A stretch of DNA of 64,000 nt from Dipylidium caninum (Eukaryota; Platyhelminthes; Cestoda; Cyclophyllidea; Dipylidiidae): assembly GCA_017562135.1 (NCBI GenBank), contig QEYB01001046.1:1736001-1800000 (forward strand). The letters are read 5' to 3'. The first letter of the stretch is position 1. Each line of letters starts with the position of its first letter. The notes beneath the pieces are model-generated. The model saw only the letters and a program-made list of their open reading frames with translations, was not told the DNA's origin and ran no database searches. A program made the translations under genes and the position numbers. Below are positions 13,606-28,600 of the stretch, piece by piece.

Positions 13606-14643
13606 ATGCAAATGGTCTGGTCATCCGGGCGTACGCAAACACGCCATTATTACCACAAACACGCTATGGAATGCTCGCGGCTGGCAGTGCTCCTCACGAT
13701 CACGTCCTCGGGACTGACATCCAACACAACACCACTCGGCTTCAAGAGCGTGACCCTCGAGGAAACCGGCGAAACTGTCACCTTCGAGTGGCACCAGAAG
13801 ACCGCTGCGTGTAGAGAAGTAGCGACGGAATTTTGTAGGACACTTGGCTTCACCACACCCACCACCGGGGAGCTGCGCTACTTCTACAAGAGTCTAACCC
13901 TCAAACACGACTCCATATTTTACCTCAACGATACCATGGAGGCCACGATGGACTCGCCCAACCAGGCCATTGGTGAAAGGATGTGCATCACAGTCAAGAG
14001 GACCCCCGGAGACCCCGTAAGTGAGCTACACAGTGTTAACCTTGCCAGCTTCAGTTCGGTGAAATAAATGCGATAAAGAGCTGCTCAACGGAAGTTAATG
14101 CAATAGTTTGCCGAAAAACAACTGCGGTAGACGCTGCATTTCACATGAAGTGCCTTGACACCTACATTAGAGATGCAGAAAACAAAAAATTCGTTAAAGT
14201 GGACAAAACCTTATTTTATTCTGTTCTCGGTACGTACTCACATGGGCAAACACCCAAATAAATCGAAAATAACCATATTTCCCGTTACAGGAACGATATG
14301 CCTGGCTTTTTTCTTAACTCACTGCTTGTGGGTGATAGTATGCTGCAGACAATGGCAAAGGCGGAGGCGCACGCGAAATCACACCAAAATAGAAAGCAGT
14401 GCACTACTTGATGGAAGCGGACTCTTAAAACTAGCCGGTAACGCTGGAAGCCGAGGGGATCTGGGCAGATACGACCTTCTCACAGACGTCCCGCTTCAGC
14501 GCGGAGAGAGTTATCGGAAATCGCGATCGTCCAAAGGATGGGAAAGTAGAACTGGCAACCCGGAGGGCAGCCCAGAGACGACCCCAGGCGTTTCGGAAGC
14601 CGGCCACAAAATCGGCGAAGCAGATGCCACGGGATTCTTATAA
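13606..14643 (+). CDS. Type I membrane protein with MRH-like region and endosomal sorting motifs
   Basis: Three exons join in phase: 13606 (or ATG 13666)-14016, 14055-14229 and 14291-14643. From 13666 the product is 292 residues. It starts with a short hydrophobic segment, then a lumenal part with at least six cysteines and N-glycosylation sequons (NTT near 20, NDT near 85). A membrane helix at about 176-194 (GTICLAFFLTHCLWVIVCC) is followed by a basic stop-transfer (RQWQRRRR) and a tail of about 98 residues. The stretch TFEWHQKTAAC resembles the FxWxTxxAC end of mannose-6-phosphate-receptor homology (MRH) repeats, and the following C...PTTGELRYFYKSL resembles the start of the next repeat. 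The tail has ESSALL and DGSGLL ([DE]xxxLL) and YDLL (Yxx-hydrophobic). The family assignment is tentative, and missing upstream exons are possible. It could instead be a lineage-specific surface protein. Confidence 0.68.
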
Positions 14644-14754
14644 AGTGTAGAACCAAGACCTGACCCAGCTTCCGTTCGAGCAGCGACGTCATGATAAACC
14701 CCACAGAATAGCAAATCCACTGTAGATTTGTTATCATAAATCATCAAGCATACT

Positions 14755-14760
14755 AATAAA
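14755..14760 (+). terminator. polyadenylation signal AATAAA
   Basis: A canonical AATAAA lies about 110 bases after the stop of the membrane-protein gene, on the same strand. This fits a short 3' UTR. A second AATAAA at about 15349 lies further downstream and is a less likely alternative. Confidence 0.55.
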
Positions 14761-15401
14761 AAAAATGCAGACCTACATGAAGACTCTCCGACTTGACTAC
14801 CATTCCGGCTCAAGCCTCACTATACGTAGGCATACCAAGAACAGACGAAGAACCTAATTCAACGCGACTTCTCTAAATCCCTATTTTTCACAAGAATCCG
14901 AAACTTAAATCTATAGAGACCAGTTACCAAGCACAAGGGGGGATTTGTGAGCTCTAATGTGCGCCCCACGATCTCGCAAGGCCCAGTTGGACCAACTCAG
15001 GACCGTCGAAGCCGTTTTCCGAGGAATGAATACAGGATATCCACTCGAGGGGCCACGGCTTGTTTCCGGTCGATAATGCTCGCCTTTCCAGGAAAGGCCC
15101 TTCCAAATACAGTGGTGGTACTGGTAGTGTATAGGTAGGGTGCCTGGCTTTCATCCGATAACGGACGCTGGTCTCAATGCAATTTTGCTCGAAAGTGAAG
15201 CAGCAATACCTAAAAGGACAAACGAAACTGCAAATTATTGCTGCTTTGCCAATCGTGCAAAAGCTTCCAAAGTATGCCCTAAGTGCCGTCAGAACCATGA
15301 CGGACCCTTAGCTCGAAAGGGGACATTATTTAAGTGATGTATTCAATAAAATGGGTCAAGTATGGTTAACTTTATCGAAGGGAAATAATAATGCAAGGGA
15401 C
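14761..15401. other. intergenic region between convergent genes
   Basis: This holds the 3' flanks of the plus-strand membrane-protein gene and the minus-strand DDX5/17 gene. The open frames here (for example 14954-15298 minus) show no recognisable protein. A GATAAA variant on the minus strand near 15375 may serve the helicase; this is weak. Confidence 0.5.
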
Positions 15402-18022
<2,621 letters not shown>

Positions 18023-19345
18023 CAGAACAACGGCATTCGCGAAAGCGAGAGAGCAAGCCGTTAAAACAAACGGAGTTGGCTGGAAAGGGCCCCTAATATC
18101 CTTGCTAAGTAACCATTTCGAGACTTCGTAAATTTTATTGCGTGTTTCTGGTTAAATGTCCTTGGTACACGTTTTGGAATTATCTTTGATCAAATATAAA
18201 GCCACTACGCAAGTAGTGCCACTGGCACATTTCGCGAACTGACATCTACGTAAGCCAGTTTTTATATCATCCTGTGGTTCGCCTCAAAGGAATGCAGCTT
18301 AACTTTACGCAGGCAGACAGGAATGAGCTGCAACACTGGTGACAATGCTGCTAAGGCTATACAAACGTATACAATTTGCTGAGATAAATTATTAAAATTT
18401 TCGGATGTTTAATGGTGGTGGATACCCAATGTTTCCGCATATATATCTTAAGCGTCGATCAAAATATGTCGCAACAATCACTGTGATCTGTTAGTTGTAT
18501 TTGTTCTTTGAGGTGGTTAAGTTTCAGAACAAAGCTCGTATGTGTTACTTATCTAACACACATATATGTCTTCGTATTACAATCACAGGTTACAATTACA
18601 TTATCCTTTGTTTCTGCTGTAGTTAACTCACTAGGTACATTCCGTTTCAGGGTGACCCTGTAGACGTTTATTTTTGGTAATTTGACAGGGTTTCCCGTCT
18701 TATACTGTCGGACTTCTTAATTTCCCAATTAGTAGATGATTTCATTTCGGACTTACATTACAAAAAAGATGAAAATGCCACAGCATGTTGCCTAAAGCTT
18801 TTACCTACTGAGATTGTGACAGGCGTGTTTTAAATTTAAAGCTGCCCCGAAAATGATTTCCTTCCAAGGCACAAATAAACTAGCACATATATGAGTGCTT
18901 ACTTCATTTTCTTCATTTGAGCCTCATTTGAGGCGATCTATACAAGGTAAAAGCTTAATTCTTGACGTTAATTAGTGCATAGCTGAGCTAAGGTTAGCAA
19001 GCCATTAAGAGAGCTCTGCCCCATTTCTAGATTTTTTTTTAAATCCAGCTCATATGCTTAATTATTAACATTTTTTCAAGCCTTTCCTATCTGTGAAGAT
19101 TCCGTACAATGTCCCTCCAATAATTTTTCCTAGAAATCCCACTCCTATTTGGCGCACAAATTTAATTTTACTGATAAGTAAATACCAAGTACAAAATTAT
19201 TAAAACCATTTCGATTACCAAGTTGCAAAAGTCGTGGTCTTTCTTAAGGTTGTGAATTCGCCAATTTGCACTTAACAGATGACCGTTTTAGCCTACTATA
19301 AGTGCGCTTCGTTGGATCGAAGGCCTACCAACTACCTCGATACGC
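18023..19345. promoter_or_regulatory. divergent intergenic region between DDX5/17 and NUP50
   Basis: About 1.3 kb of AT-rich DNA separates the two start codons, which face away from each other. No exon or repeat was seen. It must hold both promoters and 5' UTRs, so a shared bidirectional promoter is plausible. No specific element is claimed. Confidence 0.5.
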
Positions 19346-20771
19346 ATGTCGAAGCGGAGCGCTGATAGACCTCTAGACTACGATAATTGGGATGCGCCAG
19401 ACGAACCTGTTAAGCCCGGAGTTTTTGAAGAAGCCGACGAGGCCACTATCAAGGCTCGGAATATTATAGTCCCTAGAAGAAGGTCAGCTCAGCTAGTCAC
19501 CCAATCTAAACGGGGTTTATTCAAAACTCTCGATGCTTTTGGGTCCCCTCAAACGGCAAGTTCTCATACGTCCTTCATTCAAACCCCAAAATCTGAGCCT
19601 AAAAATGGTGTTTATTTATCAAAGCTGGCGATTCTCAACAAAGAAGTTTCAGCTTGGATTTCGAAGCATGTTTTAGAGGACCCCTACTGCATTTTAACTC
19701 CAATTTTTAACGATTATGCAAAGCACCTTGCCTCAATTGAAACACCTACATGTGACGTAGTATCCGAAAAATCGGAGATTCCGCCACAAACTGCTACCAA
19801 CTCGGGTTCTTCGACTGTTGAAAAGTCTCCCGTGTTAAAAATTGTATCTTCTGAACAGTCCAACCATTCCACTGCCACTACAACAACAAGCACAACAACT
19901 ACTACCAATGGTTTCAGCTTTAGATTCCAGTCAACTACATCTAATGCATCTCCGTCTGTTGCGAAGCCACCACTTTTTTCTTTTGGATTGACACCTTCCA
20001 CTAGTGCGAATAACGCAACCTCAAATCCACAAATATTTTCTTTTGCTTGTGCTCCAGTCAAACCGCCAGAAGACCCTAATTTTGCTACTACTTCTGCCGC
20101 TGTAGTTGATCAAGGTATGAAATGTTATTTTATAGGTGTTAGGTGATGAAGAAGAGTACATTTCCACCAAAGCCTGAAGTGAAGGAAATTAAAGAAGAAG
20201 GATCTGTTTATACAGTCAGGTATTAGGCTATTATGTAACGCGAATTTCGCTTTTAAGATGTCTAATGCTTTTTTCTCATATAGATGCAAACTGTTCTACA
20301 AAAGCGCTGAGCAATGGACAGAAAGAGGTCTCGGCAATCTTCACATTATTCCATCTGGCGAAGAGAAATTTCAACTCTTAATTCGAGCTGATACTAATCT
20401 TGGTGAGCTTCCTTGAAATGCTTATTATTTTATGTCTTTTCCCTGTCTCGCGCTTTGTTCATATTGAAGTTGTAACCATATAAAACGATATTACTTGACT
20501 TGTTGCCATAATTGTTGATTTTTATTCTTAGGAAATATCCTTTTGAATATAATGTTGACGAAGGATATCCCAATGCAGCTGCAGGAAAAATAATATCACT
20601 TTTGCCTGTGTCCCATCTCCACCGTTACCAGGAACGGCAAAAGCAAAGGCGGAGGAGGGGGCAAATTTACCTCCACGTCCGGTTCCGATGCTAATTCGTG
20701 TAAAGAGTGCTGAGGCTGCCGAGGCCTTACTTCATGAAATTGACAAACATCGCGGGAAGAAATCGAAATAG
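19346..20771 (+). CDS. NUP50: Nucleoporin NUP50 (two apparent frameshifts)
   Basis: NUP50 sits on the nuclear side of the pore and helps importin-alpha recycling with Ran. Exon 1 (19346-20114) gives the N-terminal basic importin-binding region (MSKRSADRPLDYDNWD, then PRRRSAQL), a Ser/Thr-rich linker and a few FG-like repeats (GFSFRF, LFSFGL, IFSFAC). The C-terminal RanBD1 domain comes from 20143-20219, 20284-20402 and 20532-20771, with KCKLFYK-type text (RCKLFYKSAEQW) and LLIRADTNLG. Two one-base excesses break the frame: near the TTT at 20161 (expected reading EEY-PPKPEVKEIKEE) and in the A5 run at 20586-20590 (expected QENNITFACVP). Without them the exons sum to 400 codons plus stop. The intron at 20115-20142 would be only 28 nt. 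The gene is probably intact in the animal; decay is the alternative. Confidence 0.9.
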
Positions 20772-22694
20772 ATTTACTTGTTCTCTTCCACCTTCCACCG
20801 TAATTGTCATTCTGCGTTCCCTGTCTTGTTGGCACCTGTAAGAAATAGTGTGCATGGCAATTCTAATTTCCTAGTAAAATTGTGCTATTTTGAATGTGAG
20901 CACTTGTTGCATTTTCTCCATTTAATTATTTCGACCATTAGCAGCCGTTGCAAGAGCCTGAGTATCCTGTTAAATGATCTCTCGACAAATCACTACTCGT
21001 TTTCTTCCAGAAGGCGCTTTTCCTCCAAAAACTATTTTTCTTTCTGGTTTTAAATAGGAATAGCATATTTGTGACTTTCGTTTACTTATTGTCAAGATAA
21101 AAGGAGCGCAGCTGTTGCTTTTTGTCATCCCGACGCCAAATGCTTCTTATGGGTATCTTAAACACTAAATTTATCCCTCAGGAAATAGTTTTAACTTGTC
21201 CCCTTGATCACACATTCCGAGCGGTTCAGCGTCATTTTTACTTTATCCTCCTAGTACCGTTTTGACAAATTATTCACTTGTTGGCGTCCCATGAATTTTT
21301 CTCATCAATGACTTCAATGGTTGGACAAGAATTTATGCAGGATCGGTGAATATTAGACAGACTATGTATTCCGAATAATGTCGTTTTAAAACTACAGGCA
21401 GTTGAGGACGACCTTCCCTAAGACGCCCTAAATTTGCCTTGTGGCCAAGGAGGGCTTGTGAATAATCAATCCCCAAAAAGGAAGTGTTCAAATACCAGTT
21501 AAATTTTCGCCTCTCCTCGATTGTATTGGCCTAAAAGATCAATTATTTTGGGGCTTGTAATTTAAAAGTATTGATTGGCGACTTACTACTTGAACGCATT
21601 ACGACAGGTAATTGCTTGTGTTCGATTATCTTGTCATACACTTATTTTTTTATTACTAAAAATTTTTGTCATACCGCGTTTGTGGGAGCAGAATTTCTAG
21701 TCAAGTAGTTTTTATCATGCTTCACACCGCCTGGTCTTCTCTCCTCGGCTCGTCGAGGATTTTCGGTCCACTTCCCGAACACAACCACAATCTGCTTCAA
21801 GTCTACAGCATCTGGGGAACCAGTTGATATAAGGATAATGCCAAGAGTCATTTTGATTAGTCTTTTTTTCTCTCTCACGGCTTTGGTGGCTCCCCACTTC
21901 TGCGTCTGCAAAGGGAAGGGCGAGCAAAGGGGGTTGTGACAGCGCGGGCCCATTGCACATGTTCAACTTTTTCACCCAGGCAACCCGAGACACTTGTTTT
22001 TCTTGGCTTCCGGGACTCATTTGTCGTGTTATTTGGTTAGGAATTTCGCAATTGCCCCAAGAATTTAAGAAGGTAGCGGTTGTTCACCTTGCACATGGAA
22101 GCAGCCACGCGTTGTACTCGGATCACCTTATTTATGACCTGTTTATTTCTTTGTTAATTTCGCTCACAAGTTGCATTAACTGCGCCTCGTGTGTTTCGTT
22201 TGTCAGTTGTACTTGCTTCACGATAGCGAGACAGCGATGCGTGAAAATTCCTGGAAGATGCGTTGCGTTTTTTTGCTGGCTTCTCAGAAGCCATTGAGCG
22301 AAACTCTGCCCGTGGGGTACGGTGTTTGACTCCGTATGAGCGCAATTCGGGCTATTCGTCCACGTTTTTCCCAAAATACACGTAATTCTTCACCTGATCT
22401 ACTTGAAGTAGTTCTCGAATGTCTTGTAACCCCAACTGGAAGGCGTCCTCCCAGTCATCCACCTACTAGTCTAAAAAATGTACGTCATCTTGTAGTAATT
22501 CACGCAAAACGTAATATATCAATCTCCTGTACACTCAACTGTACGATGAGTGAAAACAAGGCGACCACGGTAAAGCAAAAAATTTCATCTACACGCAAGA
22601 GTTAACCCAAATTGACATCTCGGAGGTTAAATAATAACCTTTTTAAGAAGTAAGTGGTCACATAAACTTCGATAGTTTGGTTCACTTTTCAGGA
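20772..22694. other. intergenic region, NUP50 3' flank to NSUN7
   Basis: No supported gene. An ATG-started frame at 22336-22605 (89 codons) has no recognised domain and no neighbour in phase. The right end should hold the NSUN7 promoter; a CACTTTTCAG acceptor at 22692 suggests a 5' UTR intron. Confidence 0.5.
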
Positions 22695-25600
22695 ATGGCC
22701 GACGCCAAACCAAACCCACGTAGCGAAGAGGCGATACAGGAGGCCAAAATGCAGAGGGCCAGTAAACTAGCCCAGTACTTTCGCATCCTACCATGTCCGT
22801 TCACCCAGCAGGCGAGGCAACTGTCCCCCTCCCCCCCTCTTGCCCTCCTTTAGGTTTCCCTGCCTGTTTTCTCCCCGGCTTTTGGGTTGTCAGTACAAGG
22901 GCAACCACATGAAGATCATTTAAATCACATCTCCTGGTTCCGCTTTAAAGCTAAGTGCCCGACATTGCCCCAAATCTAGTCCTTACGAATAAGTAAGCGA
23001 CAGAGTGAATTACGGCCCCACCAACTGTTCAAATATTTTTCCTTGTTTTCGCTAACACCAAATCTCAACAGATAAAAATAGTATTTCGAAAATTAATCAC
23101 TTTTGGTGCTCTGGGGGCGAAGTAGAGCTCTTCTTTCTTTTCCCATTTATGGCAATCACATATGTAACTTTTTTACGACGTCCCATTTGGCTATTTTATC
23201 ATTGTCGTGTCAAACCATGTTCGGTCAGAGATCCCCTGCACGTTTACGCTACATATTCCATTGACGAAATAACCTATTGGCAGCGTTTTAGTAAAGAAAA
23301 AAGGCTTCTAATTCCTTAACAAGACTTGACATGTATTTTCGTGACGAGATTCTCAGGCCTCCCTCGCGCACCGCGCCCTCGCCTGATCGTTGCAGACTCA
23401 GCGGCAACGACGTGTGCACAGGAGCGCCCCCCCCACCTTTTTGAGTATTGCGCGGCTGTTCAACCAACCTCTCAAATTCGACTTGAATTAATACAATGTC
23501 TTGCACAAAATCATTTTTAAGGCGAAATTTTACATAATAGTGTAACATGTCTATTTAACGTTGTTGGCAAAAGCGGAAATAAAATATGAGAACTCGAGGT
23601 AGCTTTGCATTTAAAATACTACTGTTATTTAACAAGACCAGATTAAAACAAGGAGGCAACTGAGATTCTTTGCATATCCAAATTTACTCATTGAAGAACT
23701 TCTCATAATTAACTGGCATGATTTTTATTTCTGGTAGTTTGTTCCTCCGCTTAGTCATTATCGACTCAAACACAGTTTCCTTCCAATTTTGTAACTCGAA
23801 TTTATACTTAAGTGTTAGCAACTGCGGTTCACACGTATAGATGAAACCGAGACTTGTAAACTTGATGAGTAAGGATCCGGTGTGTCACAATTTTTAGGTA
23901 TTCCGTTACGCGGCATGTCTTCTGAAGTGGTTCAAAGCTGAACAACAGCGCACGGAACTGTTGAGCCAACTGTTGGAGGCACAAAAGCATCAGGGGTCTG
24001 CCCCATCAGCTCGTCGCAATATTGATGAAGGCGGAGGGGATGAGGAGGAGGAGGAGGAGGGAGAAGAAGGTGAGGAAGAGGAGGATGAAGGAGGTGGTGA
24101 AATGGAACCACCCGTTTCCATGGAAAGAGTGGCCTCCGTTCAGCAGGACCAAAATTTAGTTGGAGAACACGAAGTAAATAGTGAACCTAGGGCGGTTGAC
24201 CTCTTGGGAGGGAAAGAGAGTGACCCTAACGAAGATGATGAGGAGGAAGAAGAAGAGGAAGAAGAAATCCTCGAGGAGGCTGAAAAACCAGTTCCTACCG
24301 TAATGTCCCACTTTTTAATTCAAACCTCGCTGCCATGTTTACGGTGTTTACCTCTCGTTTACGTTCACAGGAAACCTTGACGATAGCTGTTACGAAACCC
24401 TGCCTCTTTCGGATCCCCTTCGGCAACACATCGGAAAGGCGTTTGACTTATAGTTTAGCGTTCTCCACCATGAAATGTAAGTTGTCATGCAAGCAATGAT
24501 AGGTCAGTCTTACAACCCATCTTTGTGCACGTACTACTTATTGTCACAAGTATAAAGTCATTATAGAGGCTATTTCTATACCGTTCTCAGAAACGAATTA
24601 TAAGGTGTCATAAAAAGTGAAGAAGAGCCCTCTCGAAGTCCATCCCCATCTCGGAATTTCATTCAAATGTGGTCAATAAATGCGAAACTGTGAAACAGGC
24701 ATTGAATATAAGTAGAAAACGAAAAGCAAGATTTTTCACGCTACTTATCACATTCAATCGGGATAATAACCATCGACACTAACGACTTTCTACCAACGCT
24801 AATGCAAGTCTTACATGTACTTTTGGGAAAAAACTTCATTTTGGAAGTTAGTGAGCGATTCAGAAATTTTTACTAGTTTGCTTATTCCATCTGTATTGTA
24901 TTATACGAAAAGGCAATGATCGGTGGCAGAAATTTCGCTGAATGTGAATGTGGTAAAATTCGCCATTGGGAAGAAGTTAATTTTTCAACTATAATTTAAG
25001 TCTTACGTGGTCACGCGTTGTCATACAGTAGTATTTCCTCGTGCCGATCGAGCAATGCTGGTTGTTTTTTCTTAAGTTTCTCATGCATTGCATCCATTTC
25101 ACGGCGATAGGACTCCGTTGTGGTTGTGGTTTCGCCTGGTTGTAGGAAGGAATGCATAAGGCTTCACTGATCAGATATTCCACTCTACAGTAACTGTAAC
25201 ATTTTTTGGATAAAATTTCGGCTTAGGCGTATTTTTTGCTTGATCGTTCTCGATTATTATGTCAAATCCACTTTTCGTTACAAGTGATGATTTGATGTAG
25301 ACAAACGACGGCAATCGCATGTTGCGAAGGAAGCAAAGAAGATGCGCATTCGCAGCTGCGTCAGTTCGAATGGCGGGCACATATTAGACGTCTTCTTTTT
25401 TTCTTTGTCCATTGTACGCCATATGCCAAACCAACTCCTATCTTGGACCCAAGTTCACGAGTAGTTTGTATACGGGGATCGTATTCCACAGTCGATCGTT
25501 GACGATGCTCAAATTGCCAGAAGGAAATCTTTGGAACCAATAGGGAGCATTACTTCAATTAACAGGCCCACCTCCAATTGCCTCCTTAATGTTTCTCCAA

Positions 25601-28600
25601 GCGTTTTGTCTCCACCTGGCTTCATCGAAAAATAAAGCAAAATTGACACACCAATTGTGGAAACTTTTCTATGAAATGAGTCAAAATACACTTACCATTT
25701 ATAGATGAAAATATCGTACGCGCTTTACAATGTTTCCCTCTCGGTTTCAGCTGAACACAAACTAAAGAAAAACGCCCGTTTCATAGTTTTCACATTTAAA
25801 GTAACGCCTAAAATGCGCCCCCGAGTATGAACGATATCCTTTGTGGATGTTCTACACAGTTACACCAGAGGTCAAAATAAGGGCGTCACAGTCCGGGTTG
25901 TGGACAAGCGTGTGCTTCTAGGTACAAAATAGGAGCTAATGAGGATTTGCATCCTCCTTGCGGCAGATTACAATATCTTGGACAAGATATTGGACGAGGT
26001 AGGCTTCTACGGTGAGTATCCGGACCTGCGAGAGGAAGACTATTTGGTGCTGGTAACCCTCTACGACTACACGGCGCGCAGCTACCAACGCCGCACGTCG
26101 GCGGATGCGGACACAATGGAGAACACACTGGACGAGTCGGAGCTCAAATCCCCCAGGTTTGCAGGCCGCACGTTCATCTACCCACCCTCCGCAGAAAGCC
26201 TTTCAGGTATCCTCCCTTAATAAAAGATTATGCAAACATTCCCAGCGGTTTTCTTTAAGTAGTCTAATTGATCCCTGTCCAAATAATGAAGGCATATTCC
26301 ATACTTCCGTCGAAAATGGATAATTTACATATTGGAAAATTATGTGTAAACTTGACGAATAACATGTGAATGCGAAATGTTGTTGATGTTCTCCCTTCAT
26401 ATATTAACACGTGCAGTAGTGGTCTTCCCTTGCTGGAAAGACGAGGGAAACTCACAAAACCGCACCTTTTCATTTGACATAGTATGACTCTCCCTCCTGA
26501 TATTTTTTCCCTTTTGTACTACCAGCCCAAATTCCTCATGAAAATGCCCTGAAAGTTTCCCTCTTTTCTAGTAAGGCTAGTATTGTATGCAATTAAAGTT
26601 TCACTCAGCTAAACACAGTGCCCTTTTTTAACAACTCCTTTAATCCCATTGCACTGGAGGAAGAATTGTGAAGTTTAACTATAAATAGTTGAGCAGGCGG
26701 CTTTTATTGTGGGATAGGCAGTGGAACAGGCGGTGATCGACATGTCGGTGCACTTCGCGGCCATGGTAGCCCGGACGCGAGTGAAGGAGCAGGTCGGTTC
26801 CCTCCGTCTTTTGCTGCCCGAGGAGTGGCGTCAGGCCGAGAGCATGGCCGAAAACATGCCGTTCTACGGCTGGTACAACCAACTTCTGGGCAAGTAAGCC
26901 AACCAATCAGCGTAGAGATCAGACGCGGTGGAAGTAGACGTTTCTTATTGGTTGCCGAGCCAGTCTGCTTTCCTATTCGCTCTCCCGTTTCCACTCTGTC
27001 GGTCAGACAGGTGAAATGATGTTGCAGATTATCTTGTGTGACTAGTTCCCTGGTGGCGATGTAGGCAAGTTAATGCAAAACCTTGTGCAAGAAATGAAAG
27101 AAACCGTATGTTATGAGAGAAGAGTAGATAGTTTAAAGATTTGGACAAGGGGAATTAAATGGGGGCATTGTTTTACTCGTACCCACGCTCGAAGGCAAAT
27201 ATTCTCATGGGCAGTCCTGCCTTTCGAGGTTCTTTATTAGTGAAAAAGTGCTGTAAGGGTTATTATTAGACATATGAAATATGGCTTGAAAATGTCCATG
27301 GCGTTTTGGTCACCAATTAAGGCGCACGAGGCAGTTGCTCTCCCAAGTCTGCCGCACACTACTATGCGAAATATCACAAAATCTGTAAATCCCAATCTTG
27401 AATTTATCTTTTTTTAAAACGGTTGATAAAGAGTCAGCTTTTCGCAAAAATACCGGAGATGTTATCGGTGGCCTTTAATTATCCAACCAAGGCAGGTCGA
27501 AAACGCCTACTCAAATAAAGTAACGGCTTTACACTGCCTTATGCCTTCACTTTCCACCGTCCAACTAAAGATCGACCGCTGTTTTAGTACATAAATTCAT
27601 TCTAACGAGTACTTCAATTGTAATCATTGCAATGAGGCTACTTTTCCCCAACCTAAACCCCAGTCCCAAGATCTGAGCATACGACATGATTCTACTTCTT
27701 TGACTACCCTTTAATTAATTGTTTCCAACTACGTACTTGGACGGAAGCAGTCTCCAAGCCAACAGGCATATCGGGTGTCGTCTCATTGGCGCGCACAACG
27801 CCTGCATTGTCAGGTGATCCTTGGACCTCCTTCCTCTAAGGGAGGCTTCGTAACCCAAAAATTCTCCTTGTAAGCAAATGCGGCGAAAAAAGGGGGGAAG
27901 TGGCCTCCTGTACAAGCATTAATTATTTTAGAGTCCCTTAGTAACACATATACCCAGCTTGAGTCCCGTATATAGCCAAACAAACAGAAATAATCGGCCA
28001 TTCAGAGGCACTATTTGTTTTTACCGACCCATTTCTTGTTACTTTGTGTTTCCTTTAAAAGTATCTATGCATTTGGCACTCGAGTCTTGACCAAAAGCGT
28101 AACTACATGTGGGTGAGCCTTTAAGGGGAGGAAGCACTCCTCGAGAAGCCAGATTTTTGCCCAATTTCTAAATCACCTCACCCCTTTTTTTAATCTGCTT
28201 CTCTCATGTGAAGATCGGAAGTCGTGTTGACCTGGTTGAGGGAAAATAACTTCACAAGAGTTAAGGGTCGACTACCAAATTCGTTGGAATTTGCGGAGGA
28301 CGAGCACTGCCCCGACGTCTTTGTCTTCAACATCGCCGATCGCGGTCTGATTACGGACTCTCAACTTGTCCATGACCGATTTCTCATTATTCAGGTCAGC
28401 TTATCGCCCCTCCCAGTCTCCGTTTGCCTTCAACCTCCCTCCATGTTGAAACCCTTCTACCCGAAGGCGTATATTTGGAGAAATACACCTCGGTTCGCAT
28501 TTGTAATGGAGGTGAAGCTCACTGTGCATCATCAGATTTTAGTGGGGGATCAGTTTCACCGATTTGTCGTAGTAATTTGATGAAGGGCCTATTTTAGAAA

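Noticed and set aside
19714..20061. Minus-strand frame with a VVVVVLVVVV run
   Set aside because: Mirror of the Thr-rich linker of NUP50 on the plus strand.
19346..20771. NUP50 as a processed pseudogene
   Set aside because: Introns are present with proper splice signals, and both breaks are single-base slips with conserved text on either side.
24005..24290. GAG/GAA-rich stretch as a simple repeat
   Set aside because: It is in frame inside a coding exon and encodes the acidic region of the NSUN7-like protein.
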